A stretch of 64,000 nt of DNA. It comes from Aquimarina mycalae (GTDB lineage Bacteria > Bacteroidota > Bacteroidia > Flavobacteriales > Flavobacteriaceae). The first letter of the stretch is position 1; each line of letters opens with the position of its first letter. The DNA is taken from contig NZ_JARYGY010000002.1 in NCBI RefSeq assembly GCF_029906345.1, forward strand, positions 463,901 through 527,900, given 5' to 3'. The position numbers and the translations under genes are program-made. Under the pieces are notes generated by a model. It was given only the letters and a program-made list of their open reading frames with translations, did not search any database and was not told the origin of the DNA. This document shows, piece after piece, positions 26,140-34,040 of the stretch.

Positions 26140-26817
26140 ATGAGATACTTAGCATCCTTTGTATTAATTTTGTTTTTTGGGCAATTTATCAACGCGCAAA
26201 CCTACGAAGTAGGGTTGATGGTTGGTGGTTCTAATTATATCGGAGATGTGGGATCTACCTACTATATTTCTCCAAATGATTTTGCCATTGGCGCCATTGG
26301 TAAATGGAATCGTAGTAAGAGACATGCTTTTAGGGCTTCTTTTTTATATGCAGAATTAAATGCAGACGATGCCAAAGGTGATGAAAGAAGACAGGCAAGA
26401 GGTTTAAGTTTCAATAACTCAGTTAAAGAACTATCCGTAGGATTAGAATTCAACTTCTGGGATTGGTACTTATACGATAGCCAACCACAGTTTACTCCTT
26501 ATCTATATACAGGTATTACTGGGTTTAACTATGGTGCTCAAGCAGTAGATATTAACAATCAAATTAGCGCATATAGTGATAAATGGAATTTTGCAATACC
26601 TATGGTAGTTGGTGTAAAAAAAACCATAGGCAGACACTGGGTATTAGGTGCAGAAATTGGTGCAAGATATACATTCACTGATAATTTGGATGGAAGTGAT
26701 CCAGACAGTGCATTTGGAAACGGATTTGGTAATTTGGATAATAATGATTGGTATGTATTTACTGGCATAACGTTATCCTTTACATGGGGTAGAATACCAT
26801 GTTATTGTGCATTCTAA
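26140..26817 (+). CDS. DUF6089 family outer-membrane beta-barrel protein
   Basis: 225 aa with signal peptide (residues 1-19, INAQ). The mature start YEVGLMVGGSNYIGDVG and the following KWNRSKRHAFRASFLY strands match the DUF6089 family of small Bacteroidota beta-barrels; alternating strands continue to the C-terminal ITLSFTWGR, then a CYC motif. No function is established. It is the first gene of an envelope operon followed by uppS, bamA and two OmpH genes, so an outer-membrane biogenesis role is plausible. Confidence 0.85.
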   Translation: MRYLASFVLILFFGQFINAQTYEVGLMVGGSNYIGDVGSTYYISPNDFAIGAIGKWNRSKRHAFRASFLYAELNADDAKGDERRQARGLSFNNSVKELSVGLEFNFWDWYLYDSQPQFTPYLYTGITGFNYGAQAVDINNQISAYSDKWNFAIPMVVGVKKTIGRHWVLGAEIGARYTFTDNLDGSDPDSAFGNGFGNLDNNDWYVFTGITLSFTWGRIPCYCAF

Positions 26818-26821
26818 AAAA

Positions 26822-27559
26822 ATGATTAATAAAGAACAACTCAATTCTAATATTCCTAAACATGTCGCCATTATTATGGATGGTAATGGACGATGGGCAA
26901 AAAAGAAAGGTCTTTTTAGAGCGGTTGGCCATGAAAATGGAACAAAAGCTGTTAGGGAAGCTGTGGAAAGTGCAGCCGAAATAGGAATAAAATACCTTAC
27001 CTTATATGCTTTTTCTACCGAAAATTGGAACAGACCTAAGTTAGAAGTAGAAACATTAATGAGGCTTTTAGTAAGCTCATTAAAAAAAGAAATAAAAACG
27101 CTTCAAAAAAATAATATTCGCCTGAATGCTATTGGAAACTTACAAGCGTTACCAGAAAAGGCTAGAAAAGAATTACTGGAAGTTATAGAAAAGACTAAGG
27201 ATAACGACCATATGACCCTTTCTTTGGCACTTAGTTATGGCAGTCGAGAAGAGCTAATAAAAACTATCCAAGAAATAAGCATTAAAGTTAAAAATAATGT
27301 ACTTTCGCCACATCTTATAAATGAAGCAGTCATTAATAAGCATTTGTATACCAAAAGCCTGCCAGATGTAGATTTATTAATACGTACTAGTGGAGAACAA
27401 CGTATCAGTAATTTCTTATTATGGCAGATTGCGTATGCAGAATTATATTTTACTGAAATATTATGGCCTGATTTTAAAAAAACGGATTTATTTGAGGCCA
27501 TTTTAAATTATCAACAAAGAGAGAGAAGATTTGGAAAAACTAGTGAGCAGCTTAGTTAA
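26822..27559 (+). CDS. uppS: isoprenyl transferase (undecaprenyl diphosphate synthase)
   Basis: cis-prenyltransferase that makes the C55 lipid carrier for peptidoglycan and O-antigen synthesis. IIMDGNGRWAKKKG near the start holds the catalytic Asp; FSTENWNRP, the RTSGEQRISNFLLWQ stretch and AYAELYFTEILWPDF close the active site. The frame extends back to a GTG at 26807; the ATG at 26822 is preferred (245 aa) because it just follows the preceding stop. The 3' end is close to bamA. Confidence 0.96.
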   Translation: MINKEQLNSNIPKHVAIIMDGNGRWAKKKGLFRAVGHENGTKAVREAVESAAEIGIKYLTLYAFSTENWNRPKLEVETLMRLLVSSLKKEIKTLQKNNIRLNAIGNLQALPEKARKELLEVIEKTKDNDHMTLSLALSYGSREELIKTIQEISIKVKNNVLSPHLINEAVINKHLYTKSLPDVDLLIRTSGEQRISNFLLWQIAYAELYFTEILWPDFKKTDLFEAILNYQQRERRFGKTSEQLS

Positions 27560-27563
27560 AAAG

Positions 27564-30194
27564 ATGACAAAAAAATTACCTATTACGTATTTAGCATTCA
27601 TTGCATTTTTAATAAATACAGTATTACTTTCAGCACAAAGCATACCTGGCGCAAACGGAAAAGAATATATCATTGGAGATATTGAGGTAACAGGAATAAC
27701 AACATATAGTAAAAATACTGTTATTACTTTTACAGGTCTTAAGAAAGGAGAACGTATTCTTCTTCCTGGTGATCGTATTAGTCAAATCATAAAAAAGCTT
27801 TGGGGTCTTGAATTATTCAGTGATATTAACTTCTACATTACTAAAGTAGAAGGTGATATTGCACATCTGGAAATAAATATTCAGGAAGTCCCTGAATTAA
27901 ATCAAGCTCGTATAGAAGGCGTAAAAAAGCGTAAGGCGGAAGATTTAGTTAAAGACAACAGTCTTAACCCAGGATCTAAGGTTACTGAAAATCTCATTAC
28001 TACAACACGTAACTTTATTACCAATAAATACCGCAAGGATGGGTTTCTTAATACAAAGGTGATTATCAACACAACACCTGTTAAGGATACAGTTCCTACC
28101 AATAAAGTAAATATGTTGGTTCGAATTGATAAAGGAGATCGTGTAAAGGTAGATAAGATTGAAATCCAAGGAAATACTCAATTTTCTGATAACAAGGTTA
28201 GATCTTCTATGAAGAATACCAAGCGTAGAAAATTCTGGAGAATATGGAAGCGATCTAAATATATTAAAAGTGATTACCAAGAAGATAAGGAAAGTATCAT
28301 TAGTAAATATAAAGAGAAAGGATACAGAGATGCTCGTATTGTATCAGATTCACTAATTGTAGAAGATGACAATAGCGTGTCATTAAGCCTTAATATCGAA
28401 GAAGGTAATAAATATTATTTTGGAGATATCAAGTTCTTAGGAAATAGTGTATATACAGACAGACAACTTGCACGACAATTAGTGATCAAAAAAGGAGATG
28501 TATATAATGGTGTACTTCTTGAAAAACAGATTGCTGATAACACCAAACCAGATGCAAATGATCTTACCAATTTATACCAAAATAATGGGTATTTGTTTTC
28601 TAACATTGATCCTGTAGAAACCAATGTAAAAAATGATACAATTGATTTTGAAATCAGAATACGCGAAGGTAAACTAGTACATTTTGATCACATTACGGTA
28701 ACAGGAAATGACAAGACCAACGATCACGTAGTATATAGAATCCTAAGAACTAAACCAGGACAAGTATATAGTAAAGATTTAGTAGTAAGAACTGTTAGAG
28801 AAATAGGTCAATTGGGATTCTTTGATCCAGAGCAATTAGAACCACAATTTAAAAATGCCAATCCACAAGCTGGAACTATTGATATTAACTATCCTGTTGT
28901 AGAAAAAGGAGCCAGTCAAATTGAGCTTCAAGGTGGTTTTGGTGGTGGAGGTTTTGTTGGAACACTTGGTTTAGCTTTCAGCAACTTTTCTATCAGAAAC
29001 ATTTTTAACAAAGAAGCCTATAGCCCGCTTCCAATGGGAGATGGTCAAACGCTTCGAGTAAGAGCTCAAGCTAGTCAGTTTTTCCAAACATATAGTTTAT
29101 CCTTTGTAGAACCTTGGTTAGGAGGAAAAAGACCTTTCCAGCTTTCTACATCCTTTTCACATACGATTCAATTTTTATTTAATCAAAGAACAAGAGATGT
29201 AGATAGAGATAGTAAATTCCTTATTACTGGAGGATCTATCGGTATCGCGAAAAGATTAAATTGGCCTGACAATTACTTTACTTTGTCACAGGCTGTAAGT
29301 ATTCAACATTATAATCTTAAAAATTACAATACGAGATTATTTACCTTTGGTGATGGTTCTTCTAACAATTTGGCATATACTATTGGTATCAATAGAAACA
29401 ATACTGCAATAAATCCAATATTCCCAACATCTGGATCTGAATTCAATCTTGTTGCTAAGCTTTCTTTACCTTATTCTATTTGGGATGGCACTGATTATAG
29501 TGAATTAGCTCAAGAAAGAAGTGATTTGCTAGCAGAACAAGAAAATTTAGTAAATACTGATCCTACTAATTCCAGAATAGGTGAGATAAGTACTGAAATT
29601 GGTGAGATTGACCAAGAAAGATTCGATTGGTTAGAATATTATAAAATTAAGTTCGATGCTACCTGGTATACTACATTGGCCAAAATAGGAAAACAACCAC
29701 TAGTATTAAGAACAAGAGCGGAATACGGTTTTCTTGGTGCATACAATAATGACAGAGGAAATATTCCTTTTGAGAGATTTTTCCTTGGTGGAGATGGATT
29801 AGGAGCTACAAGTCTAGACGGAAGAGAGGTTGTAGCCCTTAGAGGATATGAAAATCAATCTTTAATACCACTTAGTAGAGCAAATGACCCAGATTTTGTT
29901 GAAGATGGGGCAACAATTTATAATAAATATTCGTTAGAGCTTCGTTATCCTATAACTCTAAAACCATCAGCCTCTATTTATATGTTGGCGTTTTTAGAAG
30001 GAGGAGCATCTTATGATAGCTTTAGAGGGTTTAATCCATTCCAATTAAATCGTTCTGCTGGAGCAGGTTTACGTATCTTTATGCCAGCCTTTGGATTGTT
30101 AGGTATTGATTTCGGATACGGTTTTGACCCAATTCCAGGTACAACAGGAAGTAATGGATGGGAAACTCACTTTATCATAGGACAACAATTTTAA
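27564..30194 (+). CDS. bamA: BamA, outer-membrane protein assembly factor
   Basis: 876 aa. Signal peptide 1-25 (LLSAQ), then POTRA domains (first starting IIGDIEVTGITTYSKNTV; further repeats with GNTQFSDNKV, GNSVYTDRQL and GNDKTNDHVV) and a C-terminal 16-strand barrel, with the lid-lock motif RGYENQSL. The barrel inserts and folds outer-membrane proteins. Between two barrel strands there is an unusual acidic coiled-coil-like insertion (about 29500-29640, Glu/Ser/Ile-rich). An in-frame TTG at 27531 inside uppS would add 11 residues and spoil the signal peptide; the ATG at 27564 is chosen. Confidence 0.96.
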   Translation: MTKKLPITYLAFIAFLINTVLLSAQSIPGANGKEYIIGDIEVTGITTYSKNTVITFTGLKKGERILLPGDRISQIIKKLWGLELFSDINFYITKVEGDIAHLEINIQEVPELNQARIEGVKKRKAEDLVKDNSLNPGSKVTENLITTTRNFITNKYRKDGFLNTKVIINTTPVKDTVPTNKVNMLVRIDKGDRVKVDKIEIQGNTQFSDNKVRSSMKNTKRRKFWRIWKRSKYIKSDYQEDKESIISKYKEKGYRDARIVSDSLIVEDDNSVSLSLNIEEGNKYYFGDIKFLGNSVYTDRQLARQLVIKKGDVYNGVLLEKQIADNTKPDANDLTNLYQNNGYLFSNIDPVETNVKNDTIDFEIRIREGKLVHFDHITVTGNDKTNDHVVYRILRTKPGQVYSKDLVVRTVREIGQLGFFDPEQLEPQFKNANPQAGTIDINYPVVEKGASQIELQGGFGGGGFVGTLGLAFSNFSIRNIFNKEAYSPLPMGDGQTLRVRAQASQFFQTYSLSFVEPWLGGKRPFQLSTSFSHTIQFLFNQRTRDVDRDSKFLITGGSIGIAKRLNWPDNYFTLSQAVSIQHYNLKNYNTRLFTFGDGSSNNLAYTIGINRNNTAINPIFPTSGSEFNLVAKLSLPYSIWDGTDYSELAQERSDLLAEQENLVNTDPTNSRIGEISTEIGEIDQERFDWLEYYKIKFDATWYTTLAKIGKQPLVLRTRAEYGFLGAYNNDRGNIPFERFFLGGDGLGATSLDGREVVALRGYENQSLIPLSRANDPDFVEDGATIYNKYSLELRYPITLKPSASIYMLAFLEGGASYDSFRGFNPFQLNRSAGAGLRIFMPAFGLLGIDFGYGFDPIPGTTGSNGWETHFIIGQQF

Positions 30195-30230
30195 TTTTGG
30201 CACGATTATTTCTATAAACAAAACAGGATT

Positions 30231-31091
30231 ATGAAAACAAAAGTTCTTTTAGTATTAGCAGCTATCCTTTGGTTATCTTTCTCCAATTCTGCAGAAGCAC
30301 AAAAAGGCATTAGAGTAGGATATATTGATATGGATTATATCTTAGAAAATGTCCCTGAGTATAATGAAGCTTCAGCCGAGCTGGAAACCAAAGTACAAAA
30401 ATGGAAAGTAGAGATTGAAGCTGAGTTAAAGGAAGTAGAACAAATGAGAAAAGATCTCAATAATGAACGTGTACTGCTTACCAAAGAACTTATTGAAGAA
30501 AGAGAAGAAGATATTTTCTTTAAGGAAAAAGAAATCCTGGAATATCAACAAAAAAGATTTGGTCCGAATGGAGATTTATTTATCCAGAAAAAAAGACTAG
30601 TACAGCCAGTACAAGATCAAGTTTTTGTTGCAGTTCAAGAAGTGGCAAAAAATAAAAACTATGATTTTATCTTTGATAAATCTGCAGACCTAGTAATGCT
30701 GTATTCTGCTGACAGACATGATGTAAGTGATCAGGTATTATTAAGAATAAACAGAGCATCAAAGAGAAAGCAAATAAATAGTAAAAAAGAGAAGAAAGCT
30801 TTAGAGCGTGCTGAAAAAAGAAATAGCGAGCAAGAAAGAGAAGTAACAGATCGAGAGAAAGCAACTTCTAAGAAACAAGCTGAAAGAGAAAAATTATTAG
30901 CCGAAAGAAAAGCTACTAGAGATTCTTTAAGAGCGGCTAAGAAAAAAGAATTTGAAGAGAGAAGAGCTAAACTTTTAGCAGCTCAAAAAAGAAAAAGAGA
31001 CTCTATTAAAGCTTTAAAAGAGCAATTAGAAAATAATGAAGCACCGTCTAATGATGACAATGGTGAGGCAAACGAAAATGAAGATAATTAG
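30231..31091 (+). CDS. OmpH/Skp-family periplasmic chaperone with long charged tail
   Basis: 286 aa with a signal peptide (1-23, SAEAQ). Residues 25-170 form the Skp-like trimer: GYIDMDYILENVPEYNEA start, tentacle helices and the core strand FIFDKSADLVMLY. From about residue 175 to the end there is a highly charged helical tail (Lys/Arg/Glu, then Asp/Asn/Glu), roughly 110 residues longer than classical Skp. It sits between bamA and a normal-length OmpH gene, 36 bases after bamA, fitting a job in ferrying outer-membrane proteins to BamA. Confidence 0.9.
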   Translation: MKTKVLLVLAAILWLSFSNSAEAQKGIRVGYIDMDYILENVPEYNEASAELETKVQKWKVEIEAELKEVEQMRKDLNNERVLLTKELIEEREEDIFFKEKEILEYQQKRFGPNGDLFIQKKRLVQPVQDQVFVAVQEVAKNKNYDFIFDKSADLVMLYSADRHDVSDQVLLRINRASKRKQINSKKEKKALERAEKRNSEQEREVTDREKATSKKQAEREKLLAERKATRDSLRAAKKKEFEERRAKLLAAQKRKRDSIKALKEQLENNEAPSNDDNGEANENEDN

Positions 31092-31135
31092 AGAAATTAA
31101 TTTTTAAATTTATAACACACTTAATATTACTTAAA

Positions 31136-31645
31136 ATGAAAAAGTTTAGAACCCTATTAGTAGCTTGTGCATTAATCCTAGGAGCATCAAGTTTCGTAAA
31201 TGCGCAATCAAAAGTAGCTCATATTGCATCTCAAGAGCTTGTGGAAGCAATGCCTGCTTTTAAAGCTGCCAAGAGTGAAATTGAAAAGCTAAACAAGACA
31301 TACGAAGCTGAAATCAGAAATATGGTTTTAGAGCTACAGAATACAATGAAGAAATATCAAGCTGAAGCTCCTACCAAGACTGAAGATGAGAATGCTAAAA
31401 GAGCACAAGAAGTTCAAACTACTGAGAAGAGTATTGGAGACTACAGACAAAATGCTTTACAAGATCTTCAGAAAAAAGAAATCGAATTACTTAAACCAAT
31501 CTACGAAAGCGCTCGTGTTTCTATACAGAAAGTAGCAAGAGCTCAAGGATTTAATTATGTATTAGATTCTACTACTGGAACAGGAGTTATCCTTGCAGAT
31601 GGTAAAGATCTTATGGCAGATGTAAAAAAGGATTTAGGTATCTAG
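31136..31645 (+). CDS. OmpH/Skp-family periplasmic chaperone
   Basis: 169 aa. Signal peptide 1-23 (FVNAQ), then VAHIASQELVEAMPAFKAAKSEIEKL, long amphipathic tentacle helices and a core region RAQGFNYVLDSTTGTGVILADG. This is the compact, typical Bacteroidota OmpH. Second member of a tandem pair; the two share the same domain but clearly differ in sequence and tail. Followed by a strong terminator. Confidence 0.93.
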   Translation: MKKFRTLLVACALILGASSFVNAQSKVAHIASQELVEAMPAFKAAKSEIEKLNKTYEAEIRNMVLELQNTMKKYQAEAPTKTEDENAKRAQEVQTTEKSIGDYRQNALQDLQKKEIELLKPIYESARVSIQKVARAQGFNYVLDSTTGTGVILADGKDLMADVKKDLGI

Positions 31646-31676
31646 AAAATTACAATCAATACGATTGAAAAATAAT

Positions 31677-31713
31677 AAAAAAACAGTGAGGTTCGATTCT
31701 CACTGTTTTTTTT
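31677..31713 (+). terminator. intrinsic terminator after the OmpH pair
   Basis: AACAGTGAG / CTCACTGTT stem extended by A:T pairs, 8-base loop, then a run of T. It ends the bamA-OmpH transcript ahead of murI. Confidence 0.88.
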
Positions 31714-31741
31714 ATTTTTGGAATAATACTATCTCTCAATT

Positions 31742-32530
31742 ATGGACAACAAAGCAATAGGTATTTTTGATTCTGGTGTTGGTGGAACTTCCATATGGAA
31801 AGAAATTGCTATTGCGCTTCCAAACGAAAATACCATCTATCTGGCAGATAGTAAATATGCTCCATATGGTAAAAGAAATAAGGATGAAATCATAGCCTTA
31901 AGTATTAAAAACACTAAAAAACTTCTGGAATTAAATTCTAAGATCGTTGTAGTTGCTTGTAATACAGCTACTACGAATGCTATAAAAGTACTTAGAGAAC
32001 AGTTTGATGTTCCTTTTATAGGTATCGAACCTGCTATAAAACCAGCCGCTCTTAATACCAAAACACAAAAAGTAGGTGTCCTAGCTACCAAAGGTACTCT
32101 ATCAAGTGAGCTCTTTGCTAAAACCTCAGATTTATATGCTAATACAATCGAAGTTATAGAAGTAATTGGCACTGGATTAGTAGAACTAATTGAAAAAGGT
32201 AGCATCCACACTCCCGAAATGATCGCTTTATTAGAATCATACATACAACCATTAATACAAAAAAATATTGATTATCTAGTATTGGGATGTAGCCATTATC
32301 CTTATTTAATACCTACTCTTAGAAAGATGCTCCCAAAGCATATTATTATCATAGATTCTGGTGAAGCTGTAGCTAAACAAACTGGTGTAATTCTATCTCA
32401 AAACGATCTTCTAAGTAAGAGTTCTAAAAAAGGGACTCATACATTTTTCACCAATGGAACCTTAGACGTTTTGCAGCAAATCCTAAAAGACAGTGCTATT
32501 TCTTCAACTTCACAATACTTAAAATTTTAG
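31742..32530 (+). CDS. murI: glutamate racemase
   Basis: Makes D-glutamate for peptidoglycan. IGIFDSGVGG at the start, VACNTATTNA with catalytic Cys73, and LGCSHYPYL with catalytic Cys183 are all present. 262 aa is standard. It stands alone after the OmpH terminator; a TATTTTTG element (31713-31720) might be its -7 box, though no good -33 partner was seen. Confidence 0.96.
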   Translation: MDNKAIGIFDSGVGGTSIWKEIAIALPNENTIYLADSKYAPYGKRNKDEIIALSIKNTKKLLELNSKIVVVACNTATTNAIKVLREQFDVPFIGIEPAIKPAALNTKTQKVGVLATKGTLSSELFAKTSDLYANTIEVIEVIGTGLVELIEKGSIHTPEMIALLESYIQPLIQKNIDYLVLGCSHYPYLIPTLRKMLPKHIIIIDSGEAVAKQTGVILSQNDLLSKSSKKGTHTFFTNGTLDVLQQILKDSAISSTSQYLKF

Positions 32531-32712
32531 TTTTTTGTAGGAATTTAACTTCTTATACTACTTTGATTCTGTTAAAAACAGGCTTATTGGCGAATTCTTA
32601 ACAATCCTTGACGTTATTTAAGCTCTTTTTTTCTTTTATTTGATAACATGTTGATTGTTAATATTTTACAACAACAAAGCACTAGTAACACCTTTTACCC
32701 CTATTTGTAATT

Positions 32713-33237
32713 ATGAAAAAAAGCATCATAACGCTTTTTGGTTTATGTTTTGTTACCTTGACCATTGCGCAAAACAATGTCAAGATCGATGGAAGATTAA
32801 AACCACATTTGGATACATTTTTTGAATATTGTAAGGAATACAATATAGAATATCATGATAAATTATTTGAGCTTAAAAATATTGATATCGTAGATACACT
32901 TTACCTTACTCCTAAGTCCTCTACCTTAGGAATGTTGACCAGAGATAAAAACAACAACGTAGAAAACATAGTAATCAACTGGGTAGTTCTTTTGGATGAA
33001 GAAATTTTAAAAGTGGTTGCCTTTCATGAATTTGCACACTACTTTTTAGAATATGAAAAACATATTTGTGATGATTGCGGAAAAATAATGGCTGTTGTTA
33101 ATACTAGCTATTTTGACATAGCGAAAGATTGGGATAATCAAGTAGAAATATTATTTAAAGATTCTCCTATATTGAAAAAACGCAAAACAGTTGCCTTTTT
33201 TAATCAAAAAAACAGACAAAGCTCTTTAACAAATTAA
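32713..33237 (+). CDS. secreted putative zinc metalloprotein with HEFAH motif
   Basis: 174 aa with a signal peptide (1-20, TIAQ). The helix VVAFHEFAHYFLEY (HEFAH at residues 105-109) has the HExxH zinc-binding pattern of metallopeptidases, preceded by an edge-strand-like IVINWVVLLDEE. A C-x2-C pair (CDDC, 119-122) follows soon after. The rest is not recognised. A small periplasmic peptidase is a reasonable guess; loss of activity cannot be excluded. It ends 3 bases before the convergent LytTR regulator gene. Confidence 0.65.
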   Translation: MKKSIITLFGLCFVTLTIAQNNVKIDGRLKPHLDTFFEYCKEYNIEYHDKLFELKNIDIVDTLYLTPKSSTLGMLTRDKNNNVENIVINWVVLLDEEILKVVAFHEFAHYFLEYEKHICDDCGKIMAVVNTSYFDIAKDWDNQVEILFKDSPILKKRKTVAFFNQKNRQSSLTN

Positions 33238-33240
33238 CCT

Positions 33241-33975
33241 TTATTTAAAATAATCCAATAAAATTCCTTTTTTAGAAGAAGAAACCATCAGCTCTTTTCC
33301 AGAAGATAATTGTACACTACCTCCTTTACCTTTTTTATATCGTACGATTGAATTTATGTTGACCAAATAACTTTTATGTATCCTAACAAATCCATGATCT
33401 GTTAGAGAATTTTCAAAATATTTTAAAGTTTTACTAACCAATTTTTGACCTTGGTTAAGGAATATTTTTGTGTAATTATCATCTGCCTGGCAATACAAGA
33501 TATCAGCAATATTTAACACCTCAAAACCATCTTGTTGAGGTATTGTGATCTTACCTTCTACATTAGGATTCATCTTTGGAGTTAAAACTTTATCCTGAAG
33601 TTCTTTTTCTCGTTCCTTTATATGACTCACATGATCTACAGCTTTGATTAAATTATCAATGGCTATCGGTTTTAACAAGTAATATGTTGCTTGTGCATTT
33701 AAGGCATCCACAGCGTAATGATCATAGGCAGTTACAAATACGGTTTCAAATGTACGATCTGGCACTTGCTCTAATAAATCAAAAGCATTGCCATAAGGCA
33801 TCTCTACATCAAGGAACAGTAGGTCAGGATCATTAGATTCTAAAAGTTCCAATGTTTCTTGAACACTAGCAGCCTCTCCTAACACCTCAACCGATGGGCA
33901 ATATTTTTTTAAATAATTTTTTAAGATCGCTCGGCTATTTGCTTCGTCATCAACTACAATTGCGGATAATTTCAC
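33241..33975 (-). CDS. LytTR-family response regulator
   Basis: 244 aa. Receiver domain (residues 3-118) with the acidic pair DD at 9-10, phosphoacceptor Asp56 in LLFLDVEMP and the conserved FVTAYDHYA and LLKPI. The C-terminal LytTR DNA-binding domain covers about 140-244 (DILYCQADDNYTKIFL, RIHKSYLVNINSI). It should act with the histidine kinase encoded 65 bases upstream. Genes controlled are not shown by the sequence. Confidence 0.95.
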   Translation of the reverse strand: MKLSAIVVDDEANSRAILKNYLKKYCPSVEVLGEAASVQETLELLESNDPDLLFLDVEMPYGNAFDLLEQVPDRTFETVFVTAYDHYAVDALNAQATYYLLKPIAIDNLIKAVDHVSHIKEREKELQDKVLTPKMNPNVEGKITIPQQDGFEVLNIADILYCQADDNYTKIFLNQGQKLVSKTLKYFENSLTDHGFVRIHKSYLVNINSIVRYKKGKGGSVQLSSGKELMVSSSKKGILLDYFK

Positions 33976-34040
33976 GGTTTTAAGTTTATTAATGTGTTAT
34001 TACTATTGTTTTTGTATAATATTAAATTGCCTTAATACAT

